Assembly: GCF_035195345.1 (NCBI RefSeq)
Contig: NZ_CP136574.1
Coordinates: forward strand, 186,001-250,000
Source: Flavobacterium sp.
Lineage (GTDB): Bacteria; Bacteroidota; Bacteroidia; Flavobacteriales; Flavobacteriaceae
Direction: 5' to 3'
Length of the DNA: 64,000 bases
Shown: piece by piece, positions 17,603-25,837 of the stretch
Layout of the letters: each line of letters begins with the position of its first letter
Position numbering within the stretch: position 1 is the first letter of the stretch
Translations under genes and position numbers: made by a program
The notes under the pieces: generated by a model
What the model was told of the DNA's origin: nothing
Database searches by the model: none
What the model saw: only the letters and a program-made list of their open reading frames with translations

Positions 17603-17620
17603 TAGTATGCTTGCCTACTA
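17603..17620. promoter_or_regulatory. Possible second MarR-type site upstream of the acyl-CoA ligase
   Basis: TAGTATGCTTGCCTACTA is an imperfect palindrome that matches the MarR-promoter core at 14 of 18 positions. It lies about 100 bases upstream of the ligase ATG and 5 bases after the stop of the DMT permease gene. The same bases could be a weak terminator hairpin of that permease gene (TTTTA follows on the minus strand), so the reading is ambiguous. Confidence 0.4.
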
Positions 17621-17624
17621 ATTT

Positions 17625-18479
17625 CTACATTATTTGAGAAAGTGTAATAAAAATTATTGAAACTATTGCTAAAAAGATACCAAAGTAGTTCCATTTTGTT
17701 ATTTTTTCTTTAAAAATTAAAATCCCAGCAATACTACCTAAAATAATTACTCCCATATTCATACCAGCAAAAACAGTGGATGGATTTTCTGATAAAGCTT
17801 TGTGAGCTTTTAAATAGAAGAGAATATTTCCGAAATTTAAAATTCCTAAAGCTAATCCCCATAGTATATTTTTCAATTCTAATTTTTCTTTTTGAACAAG
17901 TATTTTTCCGATTAGAAATGATATGGAAATTACAAATGCACCACAAAAGATTATAAATAAAGAAGTAGTAAAGTTAAATTCTTTTAAAACAGCTACCTTT
18001 TTAAATAGAATATCAATGATTCCAAATCCCAATAAAACCAATAATGGATATACCCAATTGTTAGATTTATTATCTGATTTTTTATTCAATGTAAAAAATA
18101 TAGCTGAAAATCCGACTATAAATCCGATAATTTTTAGTTGACCAAACGTTTCATTAAATATAAAATAGGAAGCAGTTAACGGAATAAACAAAGACAATCG
18201 TTGGGCAATATCAGTTTTAACAATCCCAGTTTCTTTAATTGACTTGGCTTGAATTAAAAAAACAATTGGTAACAAAATCGCTAATCCAATATAAAGCGAA
18301 TAAGGGATTGTTTTTTCTTTGAAAGTTAATTCGGGTTGGTAAGTAAAATAGGTAAGGAGTAGAGCCGAAAAATAATTAAACGTAATAATTTGAAAAACAG
18401 ATAACTGCATTTTTTTGGCTACTTTTAAAAATAGGCCAACAGTTACACTACAAATTACACTTAAAAGTACAAACCACAT
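17625..18479 (-). CDS. EamA/DMT-superfamily membrane transporter
   Basis: The 284-residue protein is almost entirely hydrophobic and consists of about ten predicted transmembrane helices in two EamA-like halves, the family norm. The inner-half sequences QRLSLFIPLTASYFIF and NMGVIILGSIAGILIF are typical. The substrate cannot be read from sequence; relatives export metabolites or sugars. The ATG at 18479 (MWFVLLSV) was preferred, since the 13 residues available upstream are hydrophilic and precede the first helix. It is divergent from the cupin gene. Confidence 0.85.
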   Translation of the reverse strand: MWFVLLSVICSVTVGLFLKVAKKMQLSVFQIITFNYFSALLLTYFTYQPELTFKEKTIPYSLYIGLAILLPIVFLIQAKSIKETGIVKTDIAQRLSLFIPLTASYFIFNETFGQLKIIGFIVGFSAIFFTLNKKSDNKSNNWVYPLLVLLGFGIIDILFKKVAVLKEFNFTTSLFIIFCGAFVISISFLIGKILVQKEKLELKNILWGLALGILNFGNILFYLKAHKALSENPSTVFAGMNMGVIILGSIAGILIFKEKITKWNYFGIFLAIVSIIFITLSQIM

Positions 18480-18677
18480 GAATTTTAATTTTTGCAATAT
18501 TAGTGAAGTTTTAAGCAAAAAGCGATAAGGTTATTCAAATCAATGCTCTTTTTTAGTAAAAAATGGGATTTATATAAATATTATCCTTGATTTTATAACA
18601 ATAGTGAAAAATAATTAACCACCTTTGAATGAGTTGTAATTCTAGTTAAAAGAAATAAAGCAATTCGGTTAAATAAA

Positions 18678-19031
18678 ATGAAAAAGCCAAACGAGTTTAT
18701 CGAAGTCGAAAAAGGAAAAATTCACATAGTTGTAGAATTAATTGAATACATACCAAATGCAGTGGTAAGTAAAACAATTATAAAAAAAGTAACGGGTAAT
18801 GTTACAGCTTCATCTTTTGATGCAGGAGAAGAGTTAGATGAAAAAAGATCGCCTTTTGATACCTACATTCAAATTATTGATGGAGTAGCTGAGCTAACTA
18901 TTGATAAAAAGAAGTTTAAATTAAAATTAGGAGATGGCATGGTAATTCCGGCACATTCTAATCACCAGTTTAACGCAAATCAACAATTTAAAATGATTTC
19001 AACAGTAATAAAAAGTGGTTATGAAGATTAA
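18678..19031 (+). CDS. Cupin-domain protein (117 aa)
   Basis: A single cupin barrel is seen: GEELDEKRSPFDTYIQIIDG for the first conserved motif region and LGDGMVIPAHSNHQF for the second. In the first motif the usual HxH metal ligands are absent, while a His pair region (PAHSNHQ) remains, so metal binding may be weak. The role is unknown; small cupins of this kind often bind or protect against small ligands. It stands before the AraC-type regulator on the same strand with 43 bases between. Confidence 0.8.
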   Translation: MKKPNEFIEVEKGKIHIVVELIEYIPNAVVSKTIIKKVTGNVTASSFDAGEELDEKRSPFDTYIQIIDGVAELTIDKKKFKLKLGDGMVIPAHSNHQFNANQQFKMISTVIKSGYED

Positions 19032-19074
19032 ATAAATAGAGCAAAAATTAATTTGCACTTAAACAAAAAACAAA

Positions 19075-19647
19075 ATGATACTCTATATTAAATATATGGT
19101 TAGTCTTCGTTGTAAAATGATGGTCAAAGAAGAACTAAAGAAAATAGGGTTACATCATGTTATCGTAGATTTAGGAGTTGTAGAAATTTTAGAAGATATA
19201 ACTCCTGTTCAATTCGATATACTTAAAAAAAATTTAGCAATGTCAGGTCTTGAATTGTTAGACGACAAAAAAGCTATTTTGATTGAAAAAATAAAAGATG
19301 TTATTATCGAAATGGTTCATTATACTGATGAATTACCAAAAGTAAATTATTCTGAATACATTAGCGATAAATTACACCAAGATTATACTTACCTATCTAA
19401 CATATTTTCAGAGGTAAAAGGAATTACCATTCAACAATTCATAATTAATCATAAGATTGAACGCGTTAAAGAGTTGCTCTTATATGATGAAATGAATTTA
19501 TCTGAAATTGCTTATTTACTAAACTACAGTAGTGTTGCACATTTATCTGGACAATTTAAAAAAGTTACAGGATTATCTCCATCCTATTTTAAACAACTTA
19601 AAAAGAAAAGAAAATCTCAACTTAGAGATAATCTTGAAAACATTTAA
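19075..19647 (+). CDS. AraC-family transcriptional regulator with HMA-like N-terminus
   Basis: The C-terminal half (about residues 95-180) is an AraC helix-turn-helix pair: DYTYLSNIFSEVKGITIQQF, then NLSEIAYLLNYSSVAHLSGQ and FKKVTGLSPSYFK. The N-terminal ~85 residues (MVSLRCKMMVKEELKKIGLH, VDLGVVEI, VQFDILKKNLAMSGLELLDD) look like a small ferredoxin-like fold as in heavy-metal-associated domains, with a single Cys. Similar short regulators are common in Bacteroidetes. An internal ATG at 19096 (MVSLRC) or later is a possible alternative start. Target genes are unknown; the cupin and the CsbD-like gene are neighbours. Confidence 0.85.
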   Translation: MILYIKYMVSLRCKMMVKEELKKIGLHHVIVDLGVVEILEDITPVQFDILKKNLAMSGLELLDDKKAILIEKIKDVIIEMVHYTDELPKVNYSEYISDKLHQDYTYLSNIFSEVKGITIQQFIINHKIERVKELLLYDEMNLSEIAYLLNYSSVAHLSGQFKKVTGLSPSYFKQLKKKRKSQLRDNLENI

Positions 19648-19765
19648 TTGCAAATGTTTGTAAATGTGTGATTTATACAATATTTACTTTTATTACTATA
19701 ACACATTTTTATTAGTAAAGTATAACCTTTGTTTTATAAGATTATAACATTTAAATATAGTAAAA

Positions 19766-19987
19766 ATGGAAGCAAAAGCAAACAAAGGTTTAGAAGTTTT
19801 TAAAATCTCTGGTGATTGGAAACGACAAGCAGATAAATTGAAAGATAAATTTCCGCAATTAACAGATGCTGATTTAAAATTCCAAAGTGGTAGAGAAGAT
19901 GATTTACTTGAAAGAGTAGAGGCACGCTTGCACAAAAAACGAGAGGAAGTAATCAATATTATAAGAAAAGGGCAACCAACAGCATAA
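19766..19987 (+). CDS. CsbD-like general stress protein (73 aa)
   Basis: The 73-residue, highly charged protein has the CsbD/YjbJ layout: SGDWKRQADKLKDKFPQLT with the conserved Trp, then a second helix pair (DDLLERVEARLHKKREEVIN). Members are small stress-induced helical proteins of unknown molecular role. The ATG at 19766 follows an A-rich leader. A terminator at 20057-20089 lies downstream. Confidence 0.82.
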   Translation: MEAKANKGLEVFKISGDWKRQADKLKDKFPQLTDADLKFQSGREDDLLERVEARLHKKREEVINIIRKGQPTA

Positions 19988-20055
19988 TAATTGACTTTTT
20001 TTTGTGGGCAACTTAGTAACTAAAAAATGCTAAGAATACACATAATAGCCAATAA

Positions 20056-20090
20056 AAAGGCGTAGGTGATTATCGTCTACGCTTTTTTTA
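20056..20090 (+). terminator. Hairpin terminator directly before the GH130 gene
   Basis: Stem GCGTAG / CTACGC (20060-20065 / 20077-20082) with an 11-base loop and a seven-T run. It lies 70 bases after the CsbD-like gene and only 21 bases before the next start codon. Confidence 0.75.
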
Positions 20091-20110
20091 TTCTTCTAAC
20101 ACAAAATCAC

Positions 20111-21133
20111 ATGATACAAATAAAAAAAGAAGGAATTCTTCTAAAAAATACGGAACTCCCATTTGAAAATGATAGTGTTTTAAATCCAGCAATTCTAAAA
20201 GACGGAAATACAGTGCATATGTTGTATCGAGCAGTTAGAAAAGGAAATTATTCCACTATTGGATATTGTAAATTTGAAGGACCTTTACAATTGATACAAC
20301 GCAATAATACGCCACTACTGATTCCTTTTTCTGATGCAGAATCAAAAGGAATTGAAGATGCTCGAATTGTAAAAATAGATGATATTTATTACATAACATA
20401 TACAGCCTATAATGGTATCAATGCTTTAGGTACGTTAGTAACTTCTACTGATTTGTTAACTTTTGAGCACCATGGCATTATTGTTCCAAAATTTACTTTT
20501 GATGAATTTAAGCGGTTGGCGGAATGTAATAATTTGGTAAACGCCAAATATTTTCGTCATGTACGACATTTTAAACACAATGAAGAAGTTTTTCTTTGGG
20601 ATAAAGATGTTATGTTTTTTCCAAGAAAAATAAATGGAAAATTAGCTTTTTTGCATCGTATTCGTCCCGGAATTCAGCTGGTTTTAATTGATAAATTGGA
20701 AGATTTAACTAAAGAATTTTGGAATCAATATTTTCTCCATTTTAATGAACACATTATTCTGGATCCTATTGGTATCAATCATGAATCAGGTTTTATTGGC
20801 GGTGGATGTCCTCCTATTGAAACTGAATTCGGTTGGTTACTTATTTATCATGGTGTTTTTGATACTTCGGAAGGTTATATATATTCTGCTGCAGCTGCTT
20901 TATTAGATATTGATAATCCTACAAAAGTAATTGCAAGATTATTGAATCCATTGTTTGCTCCTGAGCTAGATTATGAAAAAAACGGCGTGGTATCTAATGT
21001 AGTTTTTCCAACGGGAACCGCTTTATTTGAGGACACACTTTACATCTATTATGGTGCTGCAGACAAATGTATTGCCTGTGCATCTTTAAGTTTAAAAGCT
21101 TTATTACAAGAACTTTTACTAAATCCAACATAA
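20111..21133 (+). CDS. GH130-family glycoside phosphorylase/hydrolase
   Basis: The 340-residue protein has the five-bladed propeller signatures of GH130: NPAILKDGNTVHMLYRA, GIEDARIVKIDDIYYITYTA (with the catalytic Asp in EDARI), FPRKINGKLAFLHRIRPG, GGCPPIETEFGWLLIYHG and YIYYGAADKCIACA. GH130 enzymes phosphorolyse or hydrolyse beta-mannosides. The ATG at 20111 (MIQIKKEGILL) is used; the longer frame from 20066 would start inside the terminator hairpin. It is followed after 1 base by a glycosyltransferase, a pairing common in Bacteroidetes, suggesting a shared mannoside substrate (inference). Confidence 0.9.
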   Translation: MIQIKKEGILLKNTELPFENDSVLNPAILKDGNTVHMLYRAVRKGNYSTIGYCKFEGPLQLIQRNNTPLLIPFSDAESKGIEDARIVKIDDIYYITYTAYNGINALGTLVTSTDLLTFEHHGIIVPKFTFDEFKRLAECNNLVNAKYFRHVRHFKHNEEVFLWDKDVMFFPRKINGKLAFLHRIRPGIQLVLIDKLEDLTKEFWNQYFLHFNEHIILDPIGINHESGFIGGGCPPIETEFGWLLIYHGVFDTSEGYIYSAAAALLDIDNPTKVIARLLNPLFAPELDYEKNGVVSNVVFPTGTALFEDTLYIYYGAADKCIACASLSLKALLQELLLNPT

Positions 21134-21134
21134 A

Positions 21135-23519
21135 ATGAGAGCTAATTTTTTTCCCATCTACAACAATTCATTACTCGTTTATAACGAAGCTAAAAACAAC
21201 CTGAAAACAAGTAATTTAATGGAATTTATTAAAAATTCTAAATATGAACTAGTTCCAGTTGTTCAAAAAACGTTACCTGAAATTCTTTTTATTACTTCTT
21301 ATCCACCAAGAGAATGTGGTATTGCAACTTATACGCAAGATTTAAAAAATGCGATACAAGAAAAATTTGGAAGTACATTTTCATTAAAAGTATGTGCATT
21401 AGAAGCATCTCAATCTAATTATTCATATTCTGAAGAAGTAAAATACAAACTAAATACTGCAATTCAAGAACAATATGCTGATTTAACTTTAAAAATCAAT
21501 GCTGATAAAAATATTGCCATGATTTTTTTGCAACATGAATTTGGTCTATTTGGAGGAGATTATGGTGATTATTTGTTGAAGTTTATGAAACATTTAAAAC
21601 GTCCAATTACTACAACATTTCATACAGTTTTACCAACTCCAAACGAAAAACTAAAAAAAGTAGTTCGTAAAATAGCAGACTATTCAGATTATTTAGTTGT
21701 AATGACTGCAATTTCAAAATCTATTTTAATGACCGATTATGGGATTGCTGAACGAAAAATTTCAGTTATTTCGCATGGAACACATTTAGTTGCTTCTTTT
21801 GAAAATGGTATAAAAAAAACAAAAAATCAGTTCAGTGATAGAATTGTATTGTCAACATTTGGTTTGCTAAATGAAGGTAAAAGTATTGAAACAGCTTTGG
21901 ATGCTTTGCCTAAAATTATCGAAAATTTCCCGAATGTTATTTACTTAATCATTGGAAAAACACATCCAGAAGTTGCAAAAAGAGAAGGCGAAAAATACCG
22001 TAATTTTCTCTATAACAAAGTACACGATTTACATTTAGAAAACAACGTTCGATTTATAAATAAGTATTTGTCTTTGGAAGAACTAATGTGTTATTTACAA
22101 CGCACAAAAGTTTATTTATTCACTTCTAAAGATCCAAATCAAGCGGTTAGTGGAACATTAGCTTATGCGATGGCTTGCGGTTGCCCAGTAATTGCAACGC
22201 CTATTCCTCATGCCAAAGAATTTTTAGATGGTGCTGGATTCAATTATGATTTTCAAGACGCTAGCCAACTGGCCGAAAAAACCATTGAATTACTTTATAA
22301 TCCAAAATTATTACGAGAAATGCAATTAAATGCCTTGCATAAAATTAGCCCAACATCTTGGCAAAATTCGGCGATTACTCATATTGATTTAGTTAAAAAT
22401 AATTGTCAAAAACATAAAATAGTTTTACAATATCAAATACCAAAAATTTCTTTAGATCATATTAAACGAATGACAGCAAAGGATGGAATAATTCAGTTTT
22501 CTGAAATTGCAATCCCTAATCTTAATTCTGGATATACTTTAGATGACAATGCAAGAGCTTTGATTGCAGTTACAAAACATTATGAATTAACTAATTCTGA
22601 AGAAGATTTAGAATTAATAAATACCTATTTAACGTTTATATTATTTTGTCAGCAAGAAGTTGGTAGTTTTCTAAATTATGTGGATATAGATGGTAATTTC
22701 ACTTCTAATAATATATATGAAAACTTAGAAGATGCCAACGGAAGAGCCATTTGGGCCCTTGGTGAATTCATTTCTTTTAAAGATACTATTCCAAACCATT
22801 TAATTAGAAAAGCAAAGTTTGCTCTTGAAAAAGCATTACTACATTGTCATAAATTGCATTCACCAAGAGCTATTTCTTTTGCAATTAAAGGATTGTATTT
22901 TTATAATTTGGACAGACAAAGCCAAAGAATAAATCATTTAATTACATCATTGGCCGATAATTTAGTTTCAAAATACCGTGGAATTTCAGATAAAAATTGG
23001 AAATGGTTTGAAGATTATCTTACCTATGCCAATAGTATTTTACCAGAAGCAATGTTGTTTGCTGGTTTGAGTACAGGAAGTGAGTTGTATAAAGATATCG
23101 CAAAAACTTCATTTGACTTTTTGTTGTCTATAATTTTTAAAGACGATCAAATCAAAGTAATTTCTAACCAAGGTTGGTACCATAGAGGAAAATCGGTCAA
23201 TCAATTTGGCGAGCAGCCCATTGATGTAGCTTACACGATTTTAGCGCTTCAAACTTTTTATCAAGTATATGAATATGAAAATTATAAAAACAAAATGAAG
23301 ATAGCTTTTGATTGGTTTTTAGGAAAAAATCATTTGAATCAAATTATTTATAATCCAAAAACAGGTGGATGTTATGATGGCTTGGAACAAAATCATGTCA
23401 ATTTAAATCAAGGAGCTGAATCAACAATTAGCTATTTACTTTCGAGATTAGCAATGGAAAACGCATTAAAACCAATAACTGTAGAGCCTTTATTTGAAGA
23501 ATATTTTCAAAATGAGTGA
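21135..23519 (+). CDS. GT4-type glycosyltransferase with C-terminal glycosidase-like domain
   Basis: Residues about 45-420 form a GT-B glycosyltransferase: PPRECGIATYTQDLKN (nucleotide-sugar N-terminal lobe), and in the C-terminal lobe YLFTSKDPNQAVSGTLAYAM with GCPVIATPIPHAKEFLDG (EX7E-like donor-binding area). Residues about 430-794 are helical (LDDNARALIAV, NGRAIWALGEF, QPIDVAYTILALQTFYQ, NQGAESTISYLLSRLA), resembling an alpha/alpha six-hairpin glycosidase fold. No signal peptide. Tandem with the GH130 gene with 1 base between, so both probably act on the same mannose-containing oligosaccharide in the cytosol. Confidence 0.87.
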   Translation: MRANFFPIYNNSLLVYNEAKNNLKTSNLMEFIKNSKYELVPVVQKTLPEILFITSYPPRECGIATYTQDLKNAIQEKFGSTFSLKVCALEASQSNYSYSEEVKYKLNTAIQEQYADLTLKINADKNIAMIFLQHEFGLFGGDYGDYLLKFMKHLKRPITTTFHTVLPTPNEKLKKVVRKIADYSDYLVVMTAISKSILMTDYGIAERKISVISHGTHLVASFENGIKKTKNQFSDRIVLSTFGLLNEGKSIETALDALPKIIENFPNVIYLIIGKTHPEVAKREGEKYRNFLYNKVHDLHLENNVRFINKYLSLEELMCYLQRTKVYLFTSKDPNQAVSGTLAYAMACGCPVIATPIPHAKEFLDGAGFNYDFQDASQLAEKTIELLYNPKLLREMQLNALHKISPTSWQNSAITHIDLVKNNCQKHKIVLQYQIPKISLDHIKRMTAKDGIIQFSEIAIPNLNSGYTLDDNARALIAVTKHYELTNSEEDLELINTYLTFILFCQQEVGSFLNYVDIDGNFTSNNIYENLEDANGRAIWALGEFISFKDTIPNHLIRKAKFALEKALLHCHKLHSPRAISFAIKGLYFYNLDRQSQRINHLITSLADNLVSKYRGISDKNWKWFEDYLTYANSILPEAMLFAGLSTGSELYKDIAKTSFDFLLSIIFKDDQIKVISNQGWYHRGKSVNQFGEQPIDVAYTILALQTFYQVYEYENYKNKMKIAFDWFLGKNHLNQIIYNPKTGGCYDGLEQNHVNLNQGAESTISYLLSRLAMENALKPITVEPLFEEYFQNE

Positions 23520-23649
23520 ATCATGTAACTTATATAATAGATTGTGTAACACATTTTGAACGTTCTGCTCGCACCTTTGTAATATAAATTAGAACTATTA
23601 ATAGTAAGGTTTGAAATAATATTACGCATATAACTTAAAATAAAAAAAA

Positions 23650-24291
23650 ATGAAAAAAGTAATCATAATGATTGCATTAGTAACACTTTCAGTTACCAAT
23701 TCAAAGGCTCAAGAATCAACATTGACAGATAATCGTGAAAAATTATTTTTCGGAGTTAAATTAGGTACAAATTACTCCAATGTTTATGATTCAGAAGGAG
23801 AAGATTTTGTTGCAGACGGAAAATTTGGTTTAGTTGGTGGTGTTTTTGTATCCATTCCGTTAGGAAAATTTATTGGAGTTCAACCCGAAATTTTATTTTC
23901 TCAAAAAGGATTTAAATCATCAGGAACGTTTTTAGGAACAGATTATGAAACTACCAGAACAACAGATTATATAGATATTCCGTTATTTTTTGCAGTTAAA
24001 CCGATAGAATATGTTACTCTACTATTTGGACCACAATATTCTTATTTGTTAAAACAAAAAGATGAATTTACAGGAGGATCATTAAGTTCTACACAGGAAG
24101 AAGAATTTACAAATGATGATATTAGAAAAAATACATTCTCGCTTATTGGTGGAGTAGATTTGAATATTAAAAATCTAGTTTTTGGAGTACGTGGTGGATG
24201 GGATTTAAAAAATAACAATGGTGATGGAACGTCTACAACACCTCGTTATAAAAACATGTGGTATCAAGGAACTGTAGGTTACCGATTTTAA
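23650..24291 (+). CDS. Outer-membrane beta-barrel protein (PorT-like)
   Basis: The 213-residue protein starts with a signal peptide (MKKVIIMIALVTLSVTNSKA, cleavage before QES). The rest alternates hydrophobic and polar residues as in a beta barrel: FFGVKLGTNYSNVYD, KFGLVGGVFVSIPLGKFIGV, QPEILFSQKGFK, and a C-terminal aromatic residue (GTVGYRF) as in outer-membrane proteins. It matches the outer membrane protein beta-barrel family (OMP_b-brl_2). It begins a run of envelope/stress genes with YtxH and two lipoproteins. Function unknown. Confidence 0.85.
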   Translation: MKKVIIMIALVTLSVTNSKAQESTLTDNREKLFFGVKLGTNYSNVYDSEGEDFVADGKFGLVGGVFVSIPLGKFIGVQPEILFSQKGFKSSGTFLGTDYETTRTTDYIDIPLFFAVKPIEYVTLLFGPQYSYLLKQKDEFTGGSLSSTQEEEFTNDDIRKNTFSLIGGVDLNIKNLVFGVRGGWDLKNNNGDGTSTTPRYKNMWYQGTVGYRF

Positions 24292-24309
24292 TTTTTAAAA
24301 ATATAAAAA

Positions 24310-24624
24310 ATGGAAAATTTAAATAACAAAGGAAGATTAGTTGTTGGAAGTTTATTGGTTGGAGCACTAATTGGAGCTACTGTAGGTGTATTGTTTGCAC
24401 CACATAAAGGTAAAAAAACAAGAAGTAATATAGCAAAAGGATTAAAAAATAGTGCTAACAAATTCAAAGATGAAATAAGTAAAGATAGCCAATATTTGAA
24501 AGATCAAGCCATGAACTTTGAACATCAATTAGAAGACAAAATGAATAAAATGGGCACTTCGTTTAAAGACAAAGCAAACGAATTACTGCATAGCGGTTCT
24601 GATCATGAAATGATTAAAAAATAA
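24310..24624 (+). CDS. YtxH-domain protein (104 aa)
   Basis: The N-terminus carries one glycine-rich hydrophobic segment (VVGSLLVGALIGATVGVLFA) followed by PHKGKKTRSNIAKG, the typical YtxH domain; the rest is a charged amphipathic helix. YtxH proteins are small stress-associated membrane proteins of unknown function. It lies 18 bases after the beta-barrel gene, probably in one transcript. Confidence 0.85.
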   Translation: MENLNNKGRLVVGSLLVGALIGATVGVLFAPHKGKKTRSNIAKGLKNSANKFKDEISKDSQYLKDQAMNFEHQLEDKMNKMGTSFKDKANELLHSGSDHEMIKK

Positions 24625-24706
24625 TTAATAAAGACCATGGTTTCATTTTTAAATCACAATTTGATAATGTGTTTGTAAGGGAAATATTTAATGAAATGTA
24701 GATAAC

Positions 24707-24838
24707 ATATATGACTTAAAAAATAAAAATTTTACATATACGAGATCGCCATTAACAAGAAGTTTGCTTAAGCAAACACCAATAAATAAAAAGGCGATAC
24801 CATATATGACCGCTAAAAAATAAATTTTACATATATGA
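24707..24838. repeat. Imperfect direct repeat around a palindrome, upstream of a lipoprotein gene
   Basis: CATATATGAC-(3-5)-TAAAAAATAA-(A)-ATTTTACATATA occurs at about 24706-24741 and again at about 24801-24836. Between the copies lies the perfect 16-bp palindrome GTTTGCTTAAGCAAAC (24762-24777), itself enclosed by ATCGCC (24745-24750) / GGCGAT (24793-24798). The second copy overlaps the first possible start codon of the lipoprotein gene. Confidence 0.65.
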
Positions 24839-24870
24839 AAAAGAAATCATGGTTTTATAAAATAACAAAA

Positions 24871-25326
24871 ATGAAAAAAAATAGTGCAAAAACAATTATT
24901 GCGTCATGCTTAATAGGTTTTTTAATGAACAGTTGCAATAACTCGCCTACTGAAAAAGTAGAAGATGTAAAAGAAGCAACTAAGGATTTAATTAATGCAG
25001 AAGCAGATTTAGAACAAGCTGAATATGATTCAATTAATGATTTTAGAATCTTTAAAGAGAGCATTCAGTTAAAATTAGATGAAAATCAAAAAATTGTATC
25101 TGAGTTAAAACTTAAATTAAATTCGAAAGGAAAAGCTGAACGCGATATTGATGAAGTTAAAATCAACAAATTAGAAAAGCGAAATTCTGATTTAAGACTT
25201 AAAATTGAAAATTACGAACAAGGTCCAGAACAAAAATGGGCATTATTTAAAGTAGAATTCAATAGTGAAATGAACGATTTAGGAAAATCAATTTCAGAAA
25301 TGGCCGAAAATAATATGAAAAAATAA
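24871..25326 (+). CDS. Lipoprotein with coiled coil, function unknown
   Basis: From the ATG at 24871 the product (151 aa) has a short Lys-rich signal peptide ending in FLMNSC, a plausible lipobox whose Cys would be lipidated. An upstream ATG at 24835 adds twelve residues (MKKKSWFYKITK) and would be an atypical signal sequence. The mature part is highly charged and helical (EDVKEATKDLINAEADLEQA, KLKLNSKGKAERDIDEVKIN), predicted coiled coil. I recognise no family. It is likely attached to a membrane facing the periplasm and is followed after 5 bases by another lipoprotein. Confidence 0.75.
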   Translation: MKKNSAKTIIASCLIGFLMNSCNNSPTEKVEDVKEATKDLINAEADLEQAEYDSINDFRIFKESIQLKLDENQKIVSELKLKLNSKGKAERDIDEVKINKLEKRNSDLRLKIENYEQGPEQKWALFKVEFNSEMNDLGKSISEMAENNMKK

Positions 25327-25331
25327 TAAAA

Positions 25332-25757
25332 ATGAAAACGAATTATTTAGTTCAAAAATTAGTACTTTTTTTAGTATTGTATTTTGTCTTATCGCTAACA
25401 TTTACGTCTTGTTCCAAAAAAATTCAATTTGAAAATTCAAATGTAGTTCCGGCAGCAAGGGGAGATATATCGGTTAAGAAAGACAAAAATAATAACTACA
25501 ACATTCAAATGGAGGTTTCATATTTAGCCGAACCAGAACGATTGCAACCACCTAAAAAATATTATGTAGTTTGGTTATCATCATCAGATAATCAAATTCC
25601 TTTAAATATTGGTCAAATTGTAGGAACCTCCAAACTTCATGTAAAGTTTGAAAGTGTTTCTTCATCCAAACCAAAACGAATTTTCATCACAGCAGAAGAC
25701 GATGCCAGTACACAATATCCTGGGCAATATGTTGTGCTTGAAACGGATAAGTTTTAG
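25332..25757 (+). CDS. Small lipoprotein, function unknown (141 aa)
   Basis: The N-terminus is a hydrophobic signal sequence ending in LSLTFTSC (lipobox, Cys 27). The mature region is beta-rich (DISVKKDKNNNYNIQMEVSY, KKYYVVWLSSSDNQIPLNIG, KRIFITAEDDASTQYPGQYV) and may be a small beta-sandwich. I do not recognise a family. It follows the coiled-coil lipoprotein by 5 bases and ends in a terminator, so the two form the end of one operon. Confidence 0.75.
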   Translation: MKTNYLVQKLVLFLVLYFVLSLTFTSCSKKIQFENSNVVPAARGDISVKKDKNNNYNIQMEVSYLAEPERLQPPKKYYVVWLSSSDNQIPLNIGQIVGTSKLHVKFESVSSSKPKRIFITAEDDASTQYPGQYVVLETDKF

Positions 25758-25776
25758 TTTTTTTGGGGTTAATTTG

Positions 25777-25803
25777 AAAAACTGCTTTCGGGCAGTTTTT
25801 TTG
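25777..25803 (+). terminator. Terminator of the lipoprotein operon
   Basis: Stem AAAAACTGC / GCAGTTTTT with a short loop and a following T run. Confidence 0.85.
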
Positions 25804-25808
25804 TAAAA

Positions 25809-25837
25809 GAAAAGCTCTCGTTAAGAGAGCTTTTCTT
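25809..25837. terminator. Bidirectional terminator next to purL
   Basis: Stem AAAAGCTCTC / GAGAGCTTTT around GTTAA, A-rich on the left, T-rich on the right, directly after the purL stop (minus strand). Confidence 0.85.

Noticed and set aside
24707..24838. Possible CRISPR because of two spaced repeats
   Set aside because: Only two imperfect copies, no regular spacer and no cas genes nearby.
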